From assembly GCA_004802725.1 (NCBI GenBank), contig SGPM01000020.1, forward strand, positions 1 through 64,000: a stretch of 64,000 nucleotides of DNA, given 5' to 3'. The notes under the pieces are model-generated. The model worked only from the letters and a program-made list of their open reading frames with translations. It made no database searches and had not been told where the DNA came from. Below, one piece after another: positions 52,134 to 64,000 of this stretch; the first letter of the stretch is position 1; every line of letters begins with the position of its first letter. Source of the stretch: Antrodiella citrinella (lineage: Eukaryota; Basidiomycota; Agaricomycetes; Polyporales; Steccherinaceae). Made by a program: the position numbers and the translations under genes.

Positions 52134-53130
52134 GGCGTTCTTGTTGTTGTTCCGTTGGTAGTGAAGTTCTTGCTCTGACTGCTGATGGTCTTTTCAACAC
52201 AGACGTGATGGAGTTCGTTTTGTTTGAAATTGTAATGTATTAGTACTACCACAGTGTGGTCTACCTCGTAATGACTGTATGTTTCGAATCAATGAGATCG
52301 TGGACACCTAGGACTGGAAGCGACGCATCGTCTGGATTTCGTCAAGGAGGGCTTGGAGACGATCATCGTCAATCTTCACAAGACTGTGGGAGAAATGGGA
52401 TGGGTATCACAAGCCTTTTCAACAAGGTGTGTACTCACCTCGGTACGACACTCTTTGCCTCCTCAGCATCCGCAGGACACAGGTTTGCGATTTGCGCCGT
52501 CTCAAACTGTGTCAATGCTGGCTCTCTTCTCAGTGTCCTACGGCGCAAAAGCTGAGCAAAGTGTCAGCCGGAGGAAGTCGCGTGGGCAGACGTACTCTCG
52601 CACTGCACTGGCAGAGTCCGTGGTGTTGAACTTTGTGAACGTCTTGACATACTCTAAAGTCTTGTTGTACACACTGCACTGCATGTCAGAAGAGAACACA
52701 TCGAGTGACAGGCGAGACGTACGCTGTGTCCGGTGCCTCCTTGTCTCTGTTCTCCAACAGATATTTTACCTCCGAAATGAGCAAACAACCCGCATTGTTG
52801 AACTCTACGGAGTTGGATTTAGGATGGGATTGATTCCAAGTGACCACAATGCGTACCAGCACCGAGCTTCAATGCTGAAGCATCCTCTTCCTCGAGCTGG
52901 GGTCTGTGGCGAAGACGGGTGGTCATGGTCACTGGACAAGCTGAGAGTGGCGGTGTTTAGTCGTGTTGTCCAACGGCTTTAGAATTCAACAAGGCCAAAC
53001 AGACGCGTTCTCTACTCCGATTACCTTATCGGTCTCTCCCGGCGGACCATAGATAGCTCTTCTCTTCTCATTACCCCACCTCCAGTAGACCTTTTCGGAC
53101 CGTCCTCGCGTCTGAAGCAAGCGAGGTTCA
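52134..53130. other. intergenic region
   Basis: One plus-strand open frame (about 52392-52982) lacks homology, codon character or a convincing start. Otherwise nothing. Includes the transporter promoter. Confidence 0.35.
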
Positions 53131-55172
53131 GTGAAGATAGACGGACATCCCTACTCAGGACGGTCATCCAGGTCGTCCGACGCAGTCAGTCCCGAACTCG
53201 AGTACGACTACCCTCCTCGTTACCACCACGAGGCCTACGAGATGGTACAATCCTATGGCGGCGTAGAGTCTCCAGGCAGGAGCGCAGACCCCACGGACTC
53301 TTTGATACCGGGTGCAGCAGGAGAGAACGATGCGTTGTTGGGTTCGGATGCTACGGCCAAGAAACTGTTGAGAGAGGGCCATGCAACGGTGCTAAGTTCC
53401 GTGAGCAACTTGGCCAACACGATTATTGGCAGTGGTACGTCCAGCTTTCCCTTTGCCTGTTATCGTTGTTCTCACCTTGCTGTCCCCTTCCTTCAGGCAT
53501 GCTTACATTCCCTCTGGTACGTCTGCTACACTGTTATAGTATCCTGGTACCGACGAGTTTCGCTAGGCACTGGCATCTGCTGGTATCATTCCTGGAATGA
53601 TCACTTGCATGTCCTCAGGCGCAGTTGCTGTCTTCGGTCTCTACCTTCTGACCCTCTGTGCTGCTAAAGCACCACACCGGCGTGCTTCGTTCTTTGTCGT
53701 TGCAGAGATGACATTCCCAAAAGCAGCCGTCTTCTTCGATGCAGCCATCGCCATTAAATGTTTCGGTGTCTCCATCAGGTGTGTACACATGCACCTCCAT
53801 TCAACGTGCGTCATATTGACATGAACCACTCAGTTATCTCATTATTGTCAAGTCGCTCATGCCCAACGTGGTCGCGGCATTATACCATGACCTCACTTCT
53901 GCCGATACCAACCCTCCAGCATGGGCCCTATCTGGACATATCTGGCTTTCGATCCTCATGGTCATCCTGATCCCATTGGCTTTCATGCGCCACCTGAACA
54001 GCTTGAGGCACACGAGCTATGTCGCTCTTTTCTCTGTCGGTGAGTACATGTTTGATGTGACAAAATACAAAACTTACTTTGGCTTGCTTAGCTTACCTGG
54101 TGGTCATCGTGATCGTCTGCTACTTCTGGCCCCTTGAGGGTACCCAGGCGCCAGGTGAAATTCACTGGATCAAACTAAGCCCGAACTTTGTCTCGACGTT
54201 CCCTGTGCAAGTGTTCGCCTTCACGTGTGCGCAAAACGTAAGATGAGTGTGACACCTGCAGATCATTAACTGACCCTTGTTTGACAGCTCTTTCCCATCT
54301 TCAACGAGATCAAGAGTAACACACAGGAGATAATGAACGTCGTTATTGGCACCTCAATAGGAAGTGCAGTGCTCATCTATGAGATTATTGCGGTCTTCGG
54401 ATACCTCACTTTTGGTTCCAAGGTAGGCTGCGCACGATACTTTTGAAACACGCTCACACGACTTCCATCAGGTCGGCGCCAACATCATTGCCATGTATCC
54501 CTCCACCTCGATATTTATTGCTGTTGGTCAACTTGCTATTGCCATCCTTGTCATGTTCTCCTACCCCCTGCAAGTCCACCCCTGCAGGAACTGCTTAGAC
54601 AAGGTTTTCCACGCCGGACACGTTGCTCATAAGATCAGTCCGACCGGGGAAGACGAGATTGAAGTAGAGGATGAGCACGGCGGCAGTCCTGACATGAGCC
54701 CGCTTAAGCACACGTTGCTTACTGTGGCCATCGTCGCAAGCAGCTTCACGATTGCATACTTCGTTGATGACCTACAGATGGGTAAGTGGCGTACCGACAT
54801 CCATGTGCTGACTACTTGCTGACGCCTGTGCGCTCAGTGCTGTCCTTCGTTGGTGCCACCGGATCCACGACGATATCCTTCATATTACCGGGGCTGTTCT
54901 ACTGGAAGGTACGGCATGCCGTTGGTTCTCACATGACGAGTGTAGGAAGCTGACGACACTGCCTCGAGCAGCTTACACGAGATGACCCAGACTCCAATAA
55001 GACGCTGAACAGGGCGTCCTTGGCTCTCGCAGGGTACGGGGTGTGCATCTTCATCTTCTGGTACGTTCTGGTGACTTTCCTCGAGTGATTCGCGCAGCGC
55101 TGACTATGTCACAGCTTGAGTTACAATATCTACCAAGTTATCCATCCAAACGGACCCGTCACGTCGCATTAG
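53131..55172 (+). CDS. vacuolar-type amino acid transporter (AAAP/SLC38, AVT6-like)
   Basis: Moves neutral or acidic amino acids across the vacuolar membrane, probably outward as for yeast Avt5/Avt6. A cytosolic N-terminal tail of about 80 residues precedes TM1: SSVSNLANTIIGSGMLTFPL, the family signature, created by splicing a 19 nt exon near 53498-53517. Further segments: AGIIPGMITCMSSGAVAVFG, YLIIVKSLMPNVV, LSILMVILIPLAFM, VQVFAFTCAQNLFPIFNEI, IYEIIAVFGYLTFGS, IAVGQLAIAILVMFSYPLQV, FVGATGSTTISFILPGLFY and a last helix, about eleven in all. The true start is uncertain. The open frame begins at 53131 without an ATG, and the first in-frame ATG is near 53242, so either that is used or an upstream exon carries the start. 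Many short introns. Confidence 0.87.
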
Positions 55173-55685
55173 TAGACCACTGATACAGTGCTCGACATCA
55201 CTATGATAGAACTATATGTATTAACTTATCAAGCACATTGCTATACTCTGGACATGATATAAATATTGTGTTTGACCGATAGAACGACGAAGAGGATTTC
55301 CAATTTGGGTGATGGGCAACAGAGCCACCGTCGAGGTGAATTGGCGCCCTCCGACCTCTGCACCTCTTGCCCTGTAACCTGATGAACCCGTCCTTTCCTT
55401 CCCCGCACATTCCCCATTTTTCGTTTGTTTTATCTCAAAGTATAGCCGTGTAACGACGTCTCATGTCTCTCGGTGAGCTAGGCTTTCTTTTTGGCGAATT
55501 TGTGGTCGGGACGAGATCGCAACGCGGTCGATCGCCGTGCAGACCTTTGTCTATTATTCTGTCTCTCCTCTCTCGTTCCGCTTTGTCTCTACGGTGTTCA
55601 TTCCCGTTTCATTTCAGAGCAATCTGCAGCGCTGCCTTCTTCATCAATTCGCCGACTGGAGGACGCCACAACATACTCGGACACA
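55173..55685. other. intergenic region and 5' leader
   Basis: About 510 bp between the transporter stop and the R3H protein start. CT-rich near 55550-55640, consistent with a fungal pyrimidine-rich core promoter or leader. Confidence 0.35.
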
Positions 55686-58683
55686 ATGGAGGAGCTTTCC
55701 ATCACCACGGCAGACAGCCCTATCCTCTCAAACACCTCCGCATCCTTCAGCGCACCTGACATCCGCTCCTCGAGCCAAATATCCATCGCGTCCTCGGTCA
55801 TTACGTCCCCTTCGGTGGATTCAGTGCTTTCGCAGTCAGCGTCGCCTCGGGAGAATGTATCATTCGACATCCCGACCAGCTCCTCTCAATCCCCCGACAC
55901 CGATCCTCAAATACTCGAGGCACTCACCGAGGCGCTGGGGAGCAAGGACAGGCTGTATGTACTAAAGCTAGGAGAACAGATGGAGAGCATGATTTTGGAG
56001 CGAAGGTGCGTCTTGTCTTCACCCACTTGTCCCCCTCTCCCTTCTCCTTGGGCGTCATCACACGACTCATCTTTGAGCGTTGGCGCAAGTCGGGCCTCCC
56101 ATTTCTCCGTATGGTTGTATCACGTACTAAATGCTCTCCTTTGATAGACCGTTCATTGAAGTGAACCCAGCGAGTTCATATCAGCGGATGCTGGCCCATC
56201 GATGCTCGGGCTACTACAAATTAGCTCCTGAGACAGACTCAACGACCAAGATCATCTCCGTCCATTTCCGCTCTGAGAGTCGAATGTGAGTCCCAGTGGT
56301 ATTCATGTGATAAGTCTTGCTCACGGCAACTCGGTATTCAGTCCATTGCGGAGGATTAGGGAACTCGTCCCTAAGGAAGAAATAGCCCAGCAGCCGGCAT
56401 TCAAAATCATGGTCAGAGCAAACCGGGACCGTGGAAGATCACGGTACAACTCTCAACCTGGGTCTGTCGCTGGGGAGGATGCTGATCTCTCGGATGTTGA
56501 GCAATCAGAGACGAGCAGCATCGGTGGACGCAGCAATGCGACTGGTACGAGCAAAAGACACCTCACCATCGAGGAACGAGAGGCTGCGTATAAGGAGGCG
56601 CGGTCCCGCATCTTCATGGACTTTGAGGAGAAGGAAGTGGAAAAAGAGAAAGACTCCAGTGCCAATTCCTCGACACACAGTCTCGTCTCAGGCTCTGGTT
56701 CCACCAGCGGTGGTCGGAGTAGCACTGGCGATGCAGACGACTCTGCGAGTTCCGCCGCCACCGAGAGCGAATGGTCTGGACCGGCTACAAACAGAAGAGA
56801 AGGATGGAGAGGGGGCTCCACCACATCTTCATCTCGGTCGACGCGTCTATCCGACGCATCCTACACGAAGAATGGCTCGGGTAGTTCCCGTAACTCTCGA
56901 GCCACGTCGCCGTCACCGGTCACCTATGCTTCAGTGTACGACCCAATGAACTCTGCAGCAGCTTACGACCCCGCCTACGGTAATCCGTATGTGCCATACT
57001 ACTACCCATACGCACCACAGCAGGGTATGGCAGGTCAGCCTTATCCCGCTGCACCATACTATTACCAACCGTACGGTTATGCGTCGCCTCCTCACCAGCC
57101 ATCACCTCACCACTCTGACCCTACAAGCCCCGCGGCGACGGATAATGGGTACCCACAAGGACAACCTCCACCGATGACGGGATATCCGAACTATGTATGG
57201 CCACACCTACCTCAAGGACATCAACCTCCTCATATGCCACCTCTGCAGCAGGGCGCGCATACGGTCCCGCCTACGCCGATCCAACAACCTTCGTCGCAAG
57301 GGCAGCAGCAGCCCCCACTGCAAGTACCGTACCACCAGTACATGCAGCCGCCGTTCCAGTACCCGATCCCATATTACACACCGTTCTCACCCGGCCAACC
57401 AGTACAGCAGGCATCCCATACACCTCCGCACCCGCAAACTCATCAGTATGGTCCTCCTGACGCTATTAATTCAGTAGATGGTACTCAACTCGGATACGCT
57501 AACGGCTCTCATCATGTCGACAGCAACGGCAACAGTCGCACGTCGTCGAGGAACAGCAACAACAACCATATGGGACCGAATGGGAACGGGAGGCGCGGTG
57601 CACCGCGCACACGACAAGCTTGGAGCTACGGACCTGGCGCTAGTTCGACTGGCTTCCAGTACGGCGGACAAGGAACGGAACAAGTCGGCCCACGTCTCAC
57701 TACGAGACGAACATCCGGGACATCGAGTGGTAGTGGAAGTGCAGGCAATAGGACGCCTGGAGATGAGGCGTCGTCGACTACAGTGAGTCACCCATCGCCT
57801 TTTTGTTCTTTCTCGGTTCCGGCACCCTTTTCTTGACTCATCACCTGTTCCATCCCCCCCTCTCTTCAATTCTATGACTGTCGATGATTATGCTCATCCA
57901 CCCTTCCCACACGCTTTGTTGTCTCCCGTATTCGTTATAAAGTCTTCTTCTACCACATCGTCGTCTTCGCGCCGAACATTCACATCCAATTCCTCCAAGC
58001 ATCCTCTACCTCCAAGACCTGACTGGGCTGTCGGTCTCAAGGCACATACCGGCTTGCATCCGCCACGAAGTCATGATCACAGCAACCCGCACTCCCGTAC
58101 GATGTCTCCAGCACGCCTGGGCGGTCAAGCGCACCTGCACAACAATCACCATCAACACGGACAACCGCAGCAACCTGCGCTTCAATCCAACGACTTCCCG
58201 CCACTGTCGAGCGTGACGCCAGAGAAAAGAACACCGGTCGTGAACAGTGCATGGTCAAATACGGTAGCCAACCGGTCAATAATGTCGCCAGGTCCTCCCG
58301 TTGGCCCGAGCGCCTCTGCTTCTGGTAACGCTCTCGTGCACTACCCAAACGCTACGAACACCGACAGCCCTGGCAGCAACAATGGAAGCGGCATGGACGA
58401 AAGTTTCGAACGGCCGTCACCGAAGAGCGCTGAACTGTTCAATCCGAAGGGCATCGCGCGCAGGGGAACGTTGAACCGAGGACCTGTGGACAAGGAGAAC
58501 AGTCGAATGGGTATAGAGGCCGAGAGACCTAGACTTATAGAGGCGGCGACGATCTCGGTGTTGGCGGACAGAGTAGGTGGGATTTCGATGGACGATTGCG
58601 TTGACGGGGCACCCGCTATCGCTGCTCATCCGGCGAATGGGCCAGGAGGTGTAGAGTCTCCCCTCAACGTGTCGTCGTCATAG
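55686..58683 (+). CDS. R3H and SUZ domain RNA-binding protein
   Basis: Starts at 55686 (MEELSITTADSPIL). After a disordered Ser-rich leader, an R3H domain is assembled from three exons: DRLYVLKLGEQMESMILER, RPFIEVNPASSYQRMLAHRC, YYKLAPETDSTTKIISVHF, then RIPLRRIRELVPKEE. R3H binds single-stranded nucleic acid. A SUZ motif follows (AFKIMVRANRDRGRSR ... LTIEEREAAYKEARSRIF). The remaining 550 residues are low complexity, with a long Pro/Tyr/Gln-rich part (AYDPAYGNPYVPYYYPYAPQ) and an NDFPPLSS motif seen in RNA-binding proteins. An intron spans about 57781-57940. The architecture matches the metazoan ARPP21/R3HDM/encore group and fungal homologues, pointing to mRNA binding in cytoplasmic granules. 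Confidence 0.9.
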
Positions 58684-59237
58684 CCGATGGTGCAGATGGT
58701 GCACAATGAGAGTTCAGAGTGCTAAGGGTCGAAGGAGGAGATGGGGGGAGTGGGTAGAAAGTTGTCGTTGCTTTGTCTTCATTCGTGCTTACTTGCTGTG
58801 TTGATCTCAATCTCTCTGGCTGTCGTCGTCGTCGATTGTTCGCATGGGGATTGCACCACCCCATGTGTGACATTGTGTCTTGTGTCATATAGCATCTCCA
58901 TACATACATACGCCCTTCCTTTTACTACTAGGCCGTCGTGTACATTTCTCTTCTTTTCTGTTTCTGTTTCTGTTTCTTCTATACGTGTTGTATTCGCAGA
59001 TCTTGCACATATCATATCGAAGCAATACCGATGTAATCATGCATGGCATACGTCAGTTTTCTCGAATCTCGTGAATCCATCGGTCTGAATTTGGAAATCA
59101 TTATCAGGTTATTGACAACCACTGGTTGTTTCTATCCAAACTGTAGCATACGAGTTCTCATCTAGTGTACATCCAAAGAAGAATTCATGATATAGGTCGT
59201 ACATTATCACCCACCTTCATAGTCTGCCTCTCGCTCG
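58684..59237. other. convergent 3' region with TTTCTG microsatellite
   Basis: 3'-to-3' spacer. A short (TTTCTG)n tract lies near 58957-58978. No gene. Confidence 0.45.
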
Positions 59238-61025
59238 TCATCTCGTGAACACCTCCTTGAACTTCTCCCACGCCGACCGCCTCCGACTGAACTCACTCTC
59301 CACCGGCTGCGACACAGCCCTCCTGCGTCCATCCCTCATTGGTTCTCCCATAGACTTCCGCACCCTCACTGGGTCAACTGCGCATGCCGGCCAAGATTTC
59401 CTATAGATGATAGGCGTGGGGTACGAAATCGGCTGAGCGCGGATGTTTTTCGGTGGAGGGCGCGCCCGTAGACATGGACGAGGACGTGTGGGACCGGGGT
59501 CTGTGCTACGAGAGAAGATGCGGCGGAACCATGACTCGCGTGTCGGCGGTTGAGGTTTGGGAGGCGGAGTCTTGTTCCGTGGGCGTACTGCACGTTTTGA
59601 GCCGCCTGGACGGACGGCTTCGCGAGTGCTCCGCCGCTGGTACCATTTCTTCACATGCTGTAAAAGCCCAGTAAGTAACGACACCTCGATGAGATGTAAA
59701 AAACGCACCTTCTCGTCAGATCCATCCACTCTAGGAACATCATCAAACGACACACGTCGCCTGATTTGGGGAGGTTGAGGAGGCTTCCGAGCAGGCACAG
59801 AGGGAATATGACTGCAGTCCATCTCTGGAGGAACTTTCGCTTTGGCGGTTTGCAAGCTTGTATTGTCTGTATCCCAGTTGTCCGCGTCACAGTCCACCAG
59901 ATCCATAAGCAAGGTGGCATCCTTGACCGACGATTCCTCCGTCTCCGCCACAAAGTGCTCGGAAGATGGTTCCGTTACGATGATCTGCGGAACACAGATA
60001 GAGATATCTGGCGTAGGAGGGGCTTGATCTTTCAATACACTCGCTGTAGATTCGGTCTTGAGATAAGCGAGGGAGTGCGCCATGGACGCAGCAGTGAGGT
60101 TCGAAGCGCGCGAATCTCCGCGAGGAAGACTGTTGACACTCCAAGGCGAAGGAAGTAGCTTGCTGTCCGACAGCGGTGAAGGCGACGAAGGCAATGGTGG
60201 AAGAGGAATGTCAGGTAGAGGCGGCGGCGGCGCGATGGAGGACATGGAGGGTTGTATACGCGCGAGACTCGGTACGCTGTTGTCGAGCGACTTGAGCTCG
60301 TTTGCGATCTCTTCCAGCTGCCATATCATCTTATGTGCCTCCTCTATGGATGCCAGAGAGCCGAGCGATGTTGACCTGCTTGATTCGGATGGGATGGTCG
60401 GCCAGCTGTCATGAGGTGACAAAGGATGGCTGGCTAACGCAGCCTTGTGGAGAGAAGGAAGCGTGACGAGGGAGGCGACAGTCCGAGGTGGGGCGTAGTA
60501 CGTCGTCAAAGCAGCCTCAAGCTCTGGGTCAGATTCTTGCGACAGAGTGCTCCGCGAGCCATACTCAGCTTGACTACTGGAGTCGCTCCCGGAAAAGTCG
60601 TCGACAGGAAGAGGGCACGCCGAGTAGACTGTTTTCTTCTGGAACAGATCTTCGTCTTGCCGATGTTTCAAGAGTTGGGCCGACCGCTGGAGAAGGTAGT
60701 CCAAGTGAGTCTCATATGAGTCGTCGTCGTCGTCCAGACGCCGTTCTGGAAAGGACGCAGTAGAATTGGAGTCCAGCAGTGCGCGGTAAGAAGGGGTATC
60801 CATCAACAGAGATTGCACCGTTGCGACGGGGATGGGCAGGGAATTTGCGGTTGAGATAGAGCACAATGAACCGAGAGCGGTGTTCTTCTGGACTGACAGA
60901 TTCCGTTCGCAGGGTTGAAGGACGGTGCATGTTATCATCCCGCTTGCGGCATGTATGCTGGTCGTGCTTTGGGAATACGAAGGGCTTGTGTCACAGACAG
61001 TGCCTTGCGTGGCGGATGCAATCAT
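59238..61025 (-). CDS. hypothetical disordered protein with basic C-terminus
   Basis: 595 codons without a stop from the ATG at 61025, although internal ATGs at 60939 and 60801 could also be starts. Mostly disordered: Ser/Pro/Thr-rich with a proline tract (APPPPLPDIPLPPLPSSPSP), a short coiled segment (EEAHKMIWQLEEIANELKSL), an acidic patch (ATLLMDLVDCDADNW) and a strongly basic last 150 residues (KKWYQRRSTR, RRRAVSQPVE, WEKFKEVFTR). A 51 nt stretch inside it (about 59709-59659) begins GTGCGT, has a TTACTTAC branch-like site and ends TTTACAG, so it is very probably an in-frame intron. No family recognised. Confidence 0.65.
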   Translation of the reverse strand: MIASATQGTVCDTSPSYSQSTTSIHAASGMITCTVLQPCERNLSVQKNTALGSLCSISTANSLPIPVATVQSLLMDTPSYRALLDSNSTASFPERRLDDDDDSYETHLDYLLQRSAQLLKHRQDEDLFQKKTVYSACPLPVDDFSGSDSSSQAEYGSRSTLSQESDPELEAALTTYYAPPRTVASLVTLPSLHKAALASHPLSPHDSWPTIPSESSRSTSLGSLASIEEAHKMIWQLEEIANELKSLDNSVPSLARIQPSMSSIAPPPPLPDIPLPPLPSSPSPLSDSKLLPSPWSVNSLPRGDSRASNLTAASMAHSLAYLKTESTASVLKDQAPPTPDISICVPQIIVTEPSSEHFVAETEESSVKDATLLMDLVDCDADNWDTDNTSLQTAKAKVPPEMDCSHIPSVPARKPPQPPQIRRRVSFDDVPRVDGSDEKVRFLHLIEVSLLTGLLQHVKKWYQRRSTREAVRPGGSKRAVRPRNKTPPPKPQPPTRESWFRRIFSRSTDPGPTRPRPCLRARPPPKNIRAQPISYPTPIIYRKSWPACAVDPVRVRKSMGEPMRDGRRRAVSQPVESEFSRRRSAWEKFKEVFTR

Positions 61026-61240
61026 AACTTGGTCGGATGCTATCTGCTATATAGCCAGCACAAGCGACGCTGATAAGCGAGAGGTTTTCATGCAGGGAGA
61101 TGTGAAGGTGGTGGCGGTAGGCAGGAAAGAGTGTGTGGGGAAAGGTTGACCACCCGCCCGCGAGGCTGACCGGGGATTTCAATCTAGACCAACATACCAC
61201 TTTTCGTCAGCCTCCCCCATATTGCTCAACCGACCAACGG

Positions 61241-61730
61241 TTATGCGTTCGCGTCAGCGATGAGCGTGATAGATGTTGCAAAGACTACGGTCGAAACACA
61301 GAACATGACGATCGTATGGGGTCTGCCAAAGAAGTGAGCTTCCGCAGCCGGGATGAAGTGTACAGCAACATACTTTGTTGTAGTTAGGAACGCCTTCACC
61401 CTATACATATCTCTAAAGCCTCTCTCGTACTCCCACAACCCAATGACGACGGTCATAGCTGCTGCTACAATTTGCAAAGTCGCGAGAGGAACGCTTGCTT
61501 TCGAAGTTGCCGTGGTTGTGCTTCGCGGATTGCTGGGGATGGGTAGCCGAGCATTCAGAAGCAGAGACGACGAGAGGAGACTCAGGACAATAGCAAAACG
61601 TCTAGAAAGAAATTCAGCATCATCACACAGCATGAAGAGGCGTAGCAACGAACATGTGTGTGAGGAAATTCCGCTCCAGCATGGCAAAGTCTCGAGCATT
61701 GCTGCCGTAGATTTTGACCCGTAGAGTCAT
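61241..61730 (-). CDS. DUF202-domain membrane protein
   Basis: Two exons, 61730-61654 and 61601-61241, give about 145 residues. Splicing creates the family core NARDFAMLERNFLTHIRFAI followed by VLSLLSSSLLLNARLP; the ARDxxxLER signature and three hydrophobic helices (VLSLLSSSLLL, LQIVAAAMTVVIGLWEYERG, TIVMFCVSTVVFATSITLI) identify DUF202, small polytopic proteins found in bacteria and fungi and linked in yeasts to vacuolar or plasma membrane transporter-chaperone complexes. The intron here (GTTCGT donor) is essential for the domain to be readable. Function unassigned. Confidence 0.8.
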
Positions 61731-63290
61731 CGCGAAGTGTAAAGCGGTATTGTGTTCATGCAGCAAGATAATGACAACACAGACCCGGGTAGTTGCAAGG
61801 CGAAAGTCAGAGGTGAAACAATGACATGACTGAAACGGATGAAGAGATGCTCGCTGTGCACGACTTCCGAGCCCTCGGACGCCAATCTCGGAATCGCTTA
61901 ATGATTGTGGAGGATATCTACTATGTTAGGGAGCTCGGTAACGACAACATGACGAACAAGCATCTTTATTGAGTCTATAAGCTATAGGGCTGTACAAGCA
62001 GGTGTGCCAAATTGTGCCAAGGTTGAGCTTTCACCGTCAAGCTCGCTGAACCTGTCCAGTACTTACTAGCAGCATCTTGAGGCGTACGACCTTGTATCGA
62101 ACAGTGACATTGATGCGATAGGCAGGAAAGTGCCCCTCGATTTTGGTTGTGTCCTTGGGTACAATGGTCAAAACACAAGAGGACGCTAAGCTTGTCAACA
62201 TCATTCCAAATGAATGACAGCCAGCACTGGCACAAGCGTAACTTTGACGTATAAGCATGCGATATGTATTATGGACCCCGCGAATGGATTTCCGACATGC
62301 TCGTCGTTGTAGTACGCCATCGTCCGGAGTGACGCGCCAGCCAGTAGGAGCTACGACGTTGTCCTGGTCATAGAAGGGCCGCATAGAGTCACGCCATGCA
62401 ACCCAAAGAGGTCTATCTGATATCTAATTCCGCTCCTAGTAGAATAAGAATTAGATATGCTTGTAGCAGGCTGCAAAACAACCTGTCTGGACGTTTTTTA
62501 ATTGATCCACGTCGTAAGAGGAAGACGGTCAATCTTACTGACACTGTCATTATATCACTTTCTGTGAAATGACCAGCCTTTGAAATTTGAAGTCTTGAGC
62601 ACGATGAGGAACTACATAATGAAAAGTCGCGCGAATTGTGCCACTGCCAAGGGTATGAACGGAACGGGCACGGCGGCGTCGGCCACCCATATTAGGAAAA
62701 TGCCATCCTGTTTGGGAAGTATGTTCGGGGCAGCTAGGGATCTCCGACTCCTGCCGCCACCGCTGATGATTGCCAAGTCCGTCTCACCTATCCGCAGTCC
62801 AGGAAGGTTTAGGGTCTATGCATGGCTCTCAGCGTCCAACACTCGATTACAGTGACCAGAAAGATCGATATATGGTCTTGGACGACGAGCAGTCAAATCG
62901 TGTTCAAGTGAGTGCCAATTGGCCCGGGTACTTAGTCTGTCTCTTGTTGGTACATCGCTAGAAATAATAGAATACGGTCACTACCGGAGTCGGTGTCCAC
63001 ACTCACTCGGGTCGAGGCCCCTGTCAGGTCATCCAATTCTCGTAGTGCGTTAACGTTTTAATAATTGGAACCGGGATGCGGCAGACCACTCGACCGGAAT
63101 CGGAATTCGAGAATATGGCCATGGTTCGGAGACTCAAGCACTCCTCTCTCTCTTCCGATTCTCTATATATCATGATGAAACAGGGTGCGTCGTACAGATT
63201 CTGTCCCATTTCTCTTTGACATGACCCCTCACATAAACGGAGTAAACTCAACCGCACTACTGCAGATACCCCCTTATTGTAACGACTCTC
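61731..63290. other. gene-poor stretch
   Basis: Several 60-115 codon frames on both strands (for example minus 62384-62037) show no family resemblance or consistent splicing. No repeat or RNA recognised. Confidence 0.35.
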
Positions 63291-63587
63291 ATGGCCTCGA
63301 CAAGTTGCAGCTACATTACCACCTACATCACATCACCTGCCGCTCGAGGCAACCGTCGCACTACCCCAAGTTCGAAATTCACAATCGAATACACACTACG
63401 AGAGGAGATGAAGAGATACCCTACCGAGAGGTCTGCCGTTCGAGCGTGGCGAACACAGTGCACCACCGAGGCCAGTAAGGGTAACCAGGAAGAGCTGCTT
63501 GCGCAGGAAGTTGTGAGGCCGCTGCGGCGGAAAAAGGCGTCGAGAGACTTGAGAGATGTCTTCAAGAATGGGGCGGTTGTCTCGTGA
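63291..63587 (+). CDS. small basic hypothetical protein
   Basis: 98 codons from an ATG at 63291 to TGA at 63585-63587. Strongly basic in its second half (RPLRRKKASRDLRD) with regular charge spacing and plausible codon use. No homology recognised, and it could be a remnant or a chance frame. Nothing is annotated around it. Confidence 0.3.
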   Translation: MASTSCSYITTYITSPAARGNRRTTPSSKFTIEYTLREEMKRYPTERSAVRAWRTQCTTEASKGNQEELLAQEVVRPLRRKKASRDLRDVFKNGAVVS

Positions 63588-64000
63588 TATATTGATAAAA
63601 CCTGATGGTGAGTGTTTTAATACGAGATCCTTACCGTCTTTACGCTTCATTTGACTGTCATCTTCGTAGCTAGAACGCTTCGCTGCCAGTGGCTCGCCGC
63701 TGACGTATCCGGATCCCCTGGATAAACCAGACTCATATCCACGGCACCACCATATTCACATCATATTCGTCATGTTTTACGCTAGTAACGGTATTCTTTA
63801 GTTGTCATAATCATGTTGCAATGAGTTGCTGTCATTTGTTTTGGGAGGAGAATTCGAAGTCCGACACCGACAGATCATGTTCTTGAGGTTCGCGCGAGCA
63901 CGCAGTGAAAGCTGGATGTAATAATATATAGATACCGAGGCAAGTTCCAGTCCGATGCGTGTACAAAATCATCCATACAAATCGAGAAGATGAGAATAAG
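63588..64000. other. right edge, no gene seen
   Basis: 413 bp with no supported frame and no recognisable element. Confidence 0.4.

Noticed and set aside
52353..52982. 210-codon plus-strand open frame
   Set aside because: No ATG at its beginning, no recognisable domain, Cys/Arg/Ser-skewed composition, and it lies beside a decayed gene. It reads like a chance frame.

Overview
The window is nuclear DNA from a filamentous basidiomycete, most likely an agaricomycete. Genes are broken by many 45-60 nt introns with GTRNGT donors. It carries several tyrosine-kinase-like (TKL) kinases of the mushroom type, with HGDL or HADL catalytic loops, and the housekeeping genes are clearly fungal. I see no transposon, CRISPR array, rRNA or convincing tRNA. 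Gene models below were joined by hand from reading frames and splice sites, so exon edges can be off by a few bases.

Layout, left to right. (1) About 0.7-11.2 kb: two related TKL kinase genes face each other as an inverted pair. The left copy (-) has five in-frame stops in its kinase half but an open 432-codon C-terminal half. The right copy (+) is mostly intact, with one frame problem near its N-terminus. Between them lie a double-BTB protein and a Ser/Pro-rich protein. (2) 11.9-13.8 kb: a membrane-anchored pepsin-type aspartic protease. (3) 15.4-19.5 kb: D-xylulose kinase, then the initiator-tRNA modifying enzyme Rit1. (4) 19.8-32.1 kb: PIF1 helicase and the TEL1/ATM kinase, divergently transcribed from a 361 bp promoter with an MCB box and two CACGTG boxes. 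(5) 32.9-39.8 kb: two tandem genes with an MLKL-like N-terminal helical domain followed by a TKL kinase. The downstream one appears fused, through a conserved last intron, to a PAK/CLA4-type kinase domain, giving a two-kinase protein of about 1,020 residues. (6) 40.4-42.2 kb: the checkpoint clamp subunit RAD9, also with an MCB box upstream. (7) 42.6-43.9 kb: two tandem tiny Tyr/Gly/Asn/Ser-rich proteins with the same exon layout. (8) 44.5-49.4 kb: pseudouridine synthase PUS1 and methylenetetrahydrofolate reductase, divergent. (9) 50.4-52.1 kb: a decayed gene of unknown family. (10) 53-64 kb: a vacuolar-type amino acid transporter, an R3H-SUZ RNA-binding protein, a disordered basic protein, a DUF202 membrane protein, and a sparsely coding tail.

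Two themes stand out. TEL1, PIF1 and RAD9, all acting in telomere or DNA-damage control, lie within 23 kb, and both of their promoters contain ACGCGT. The other theme is kinase turnover: a decaying inverted copy, and a tandem MLKL-like kinase pair of which one member gained a second kinase domain and shows atypical residues in the first. The MLKL-like/TKL/PAK fusion is the best candidate for an undescribed system, possibly a membrane-acting or cell-death signalling protein; that role is inference only.
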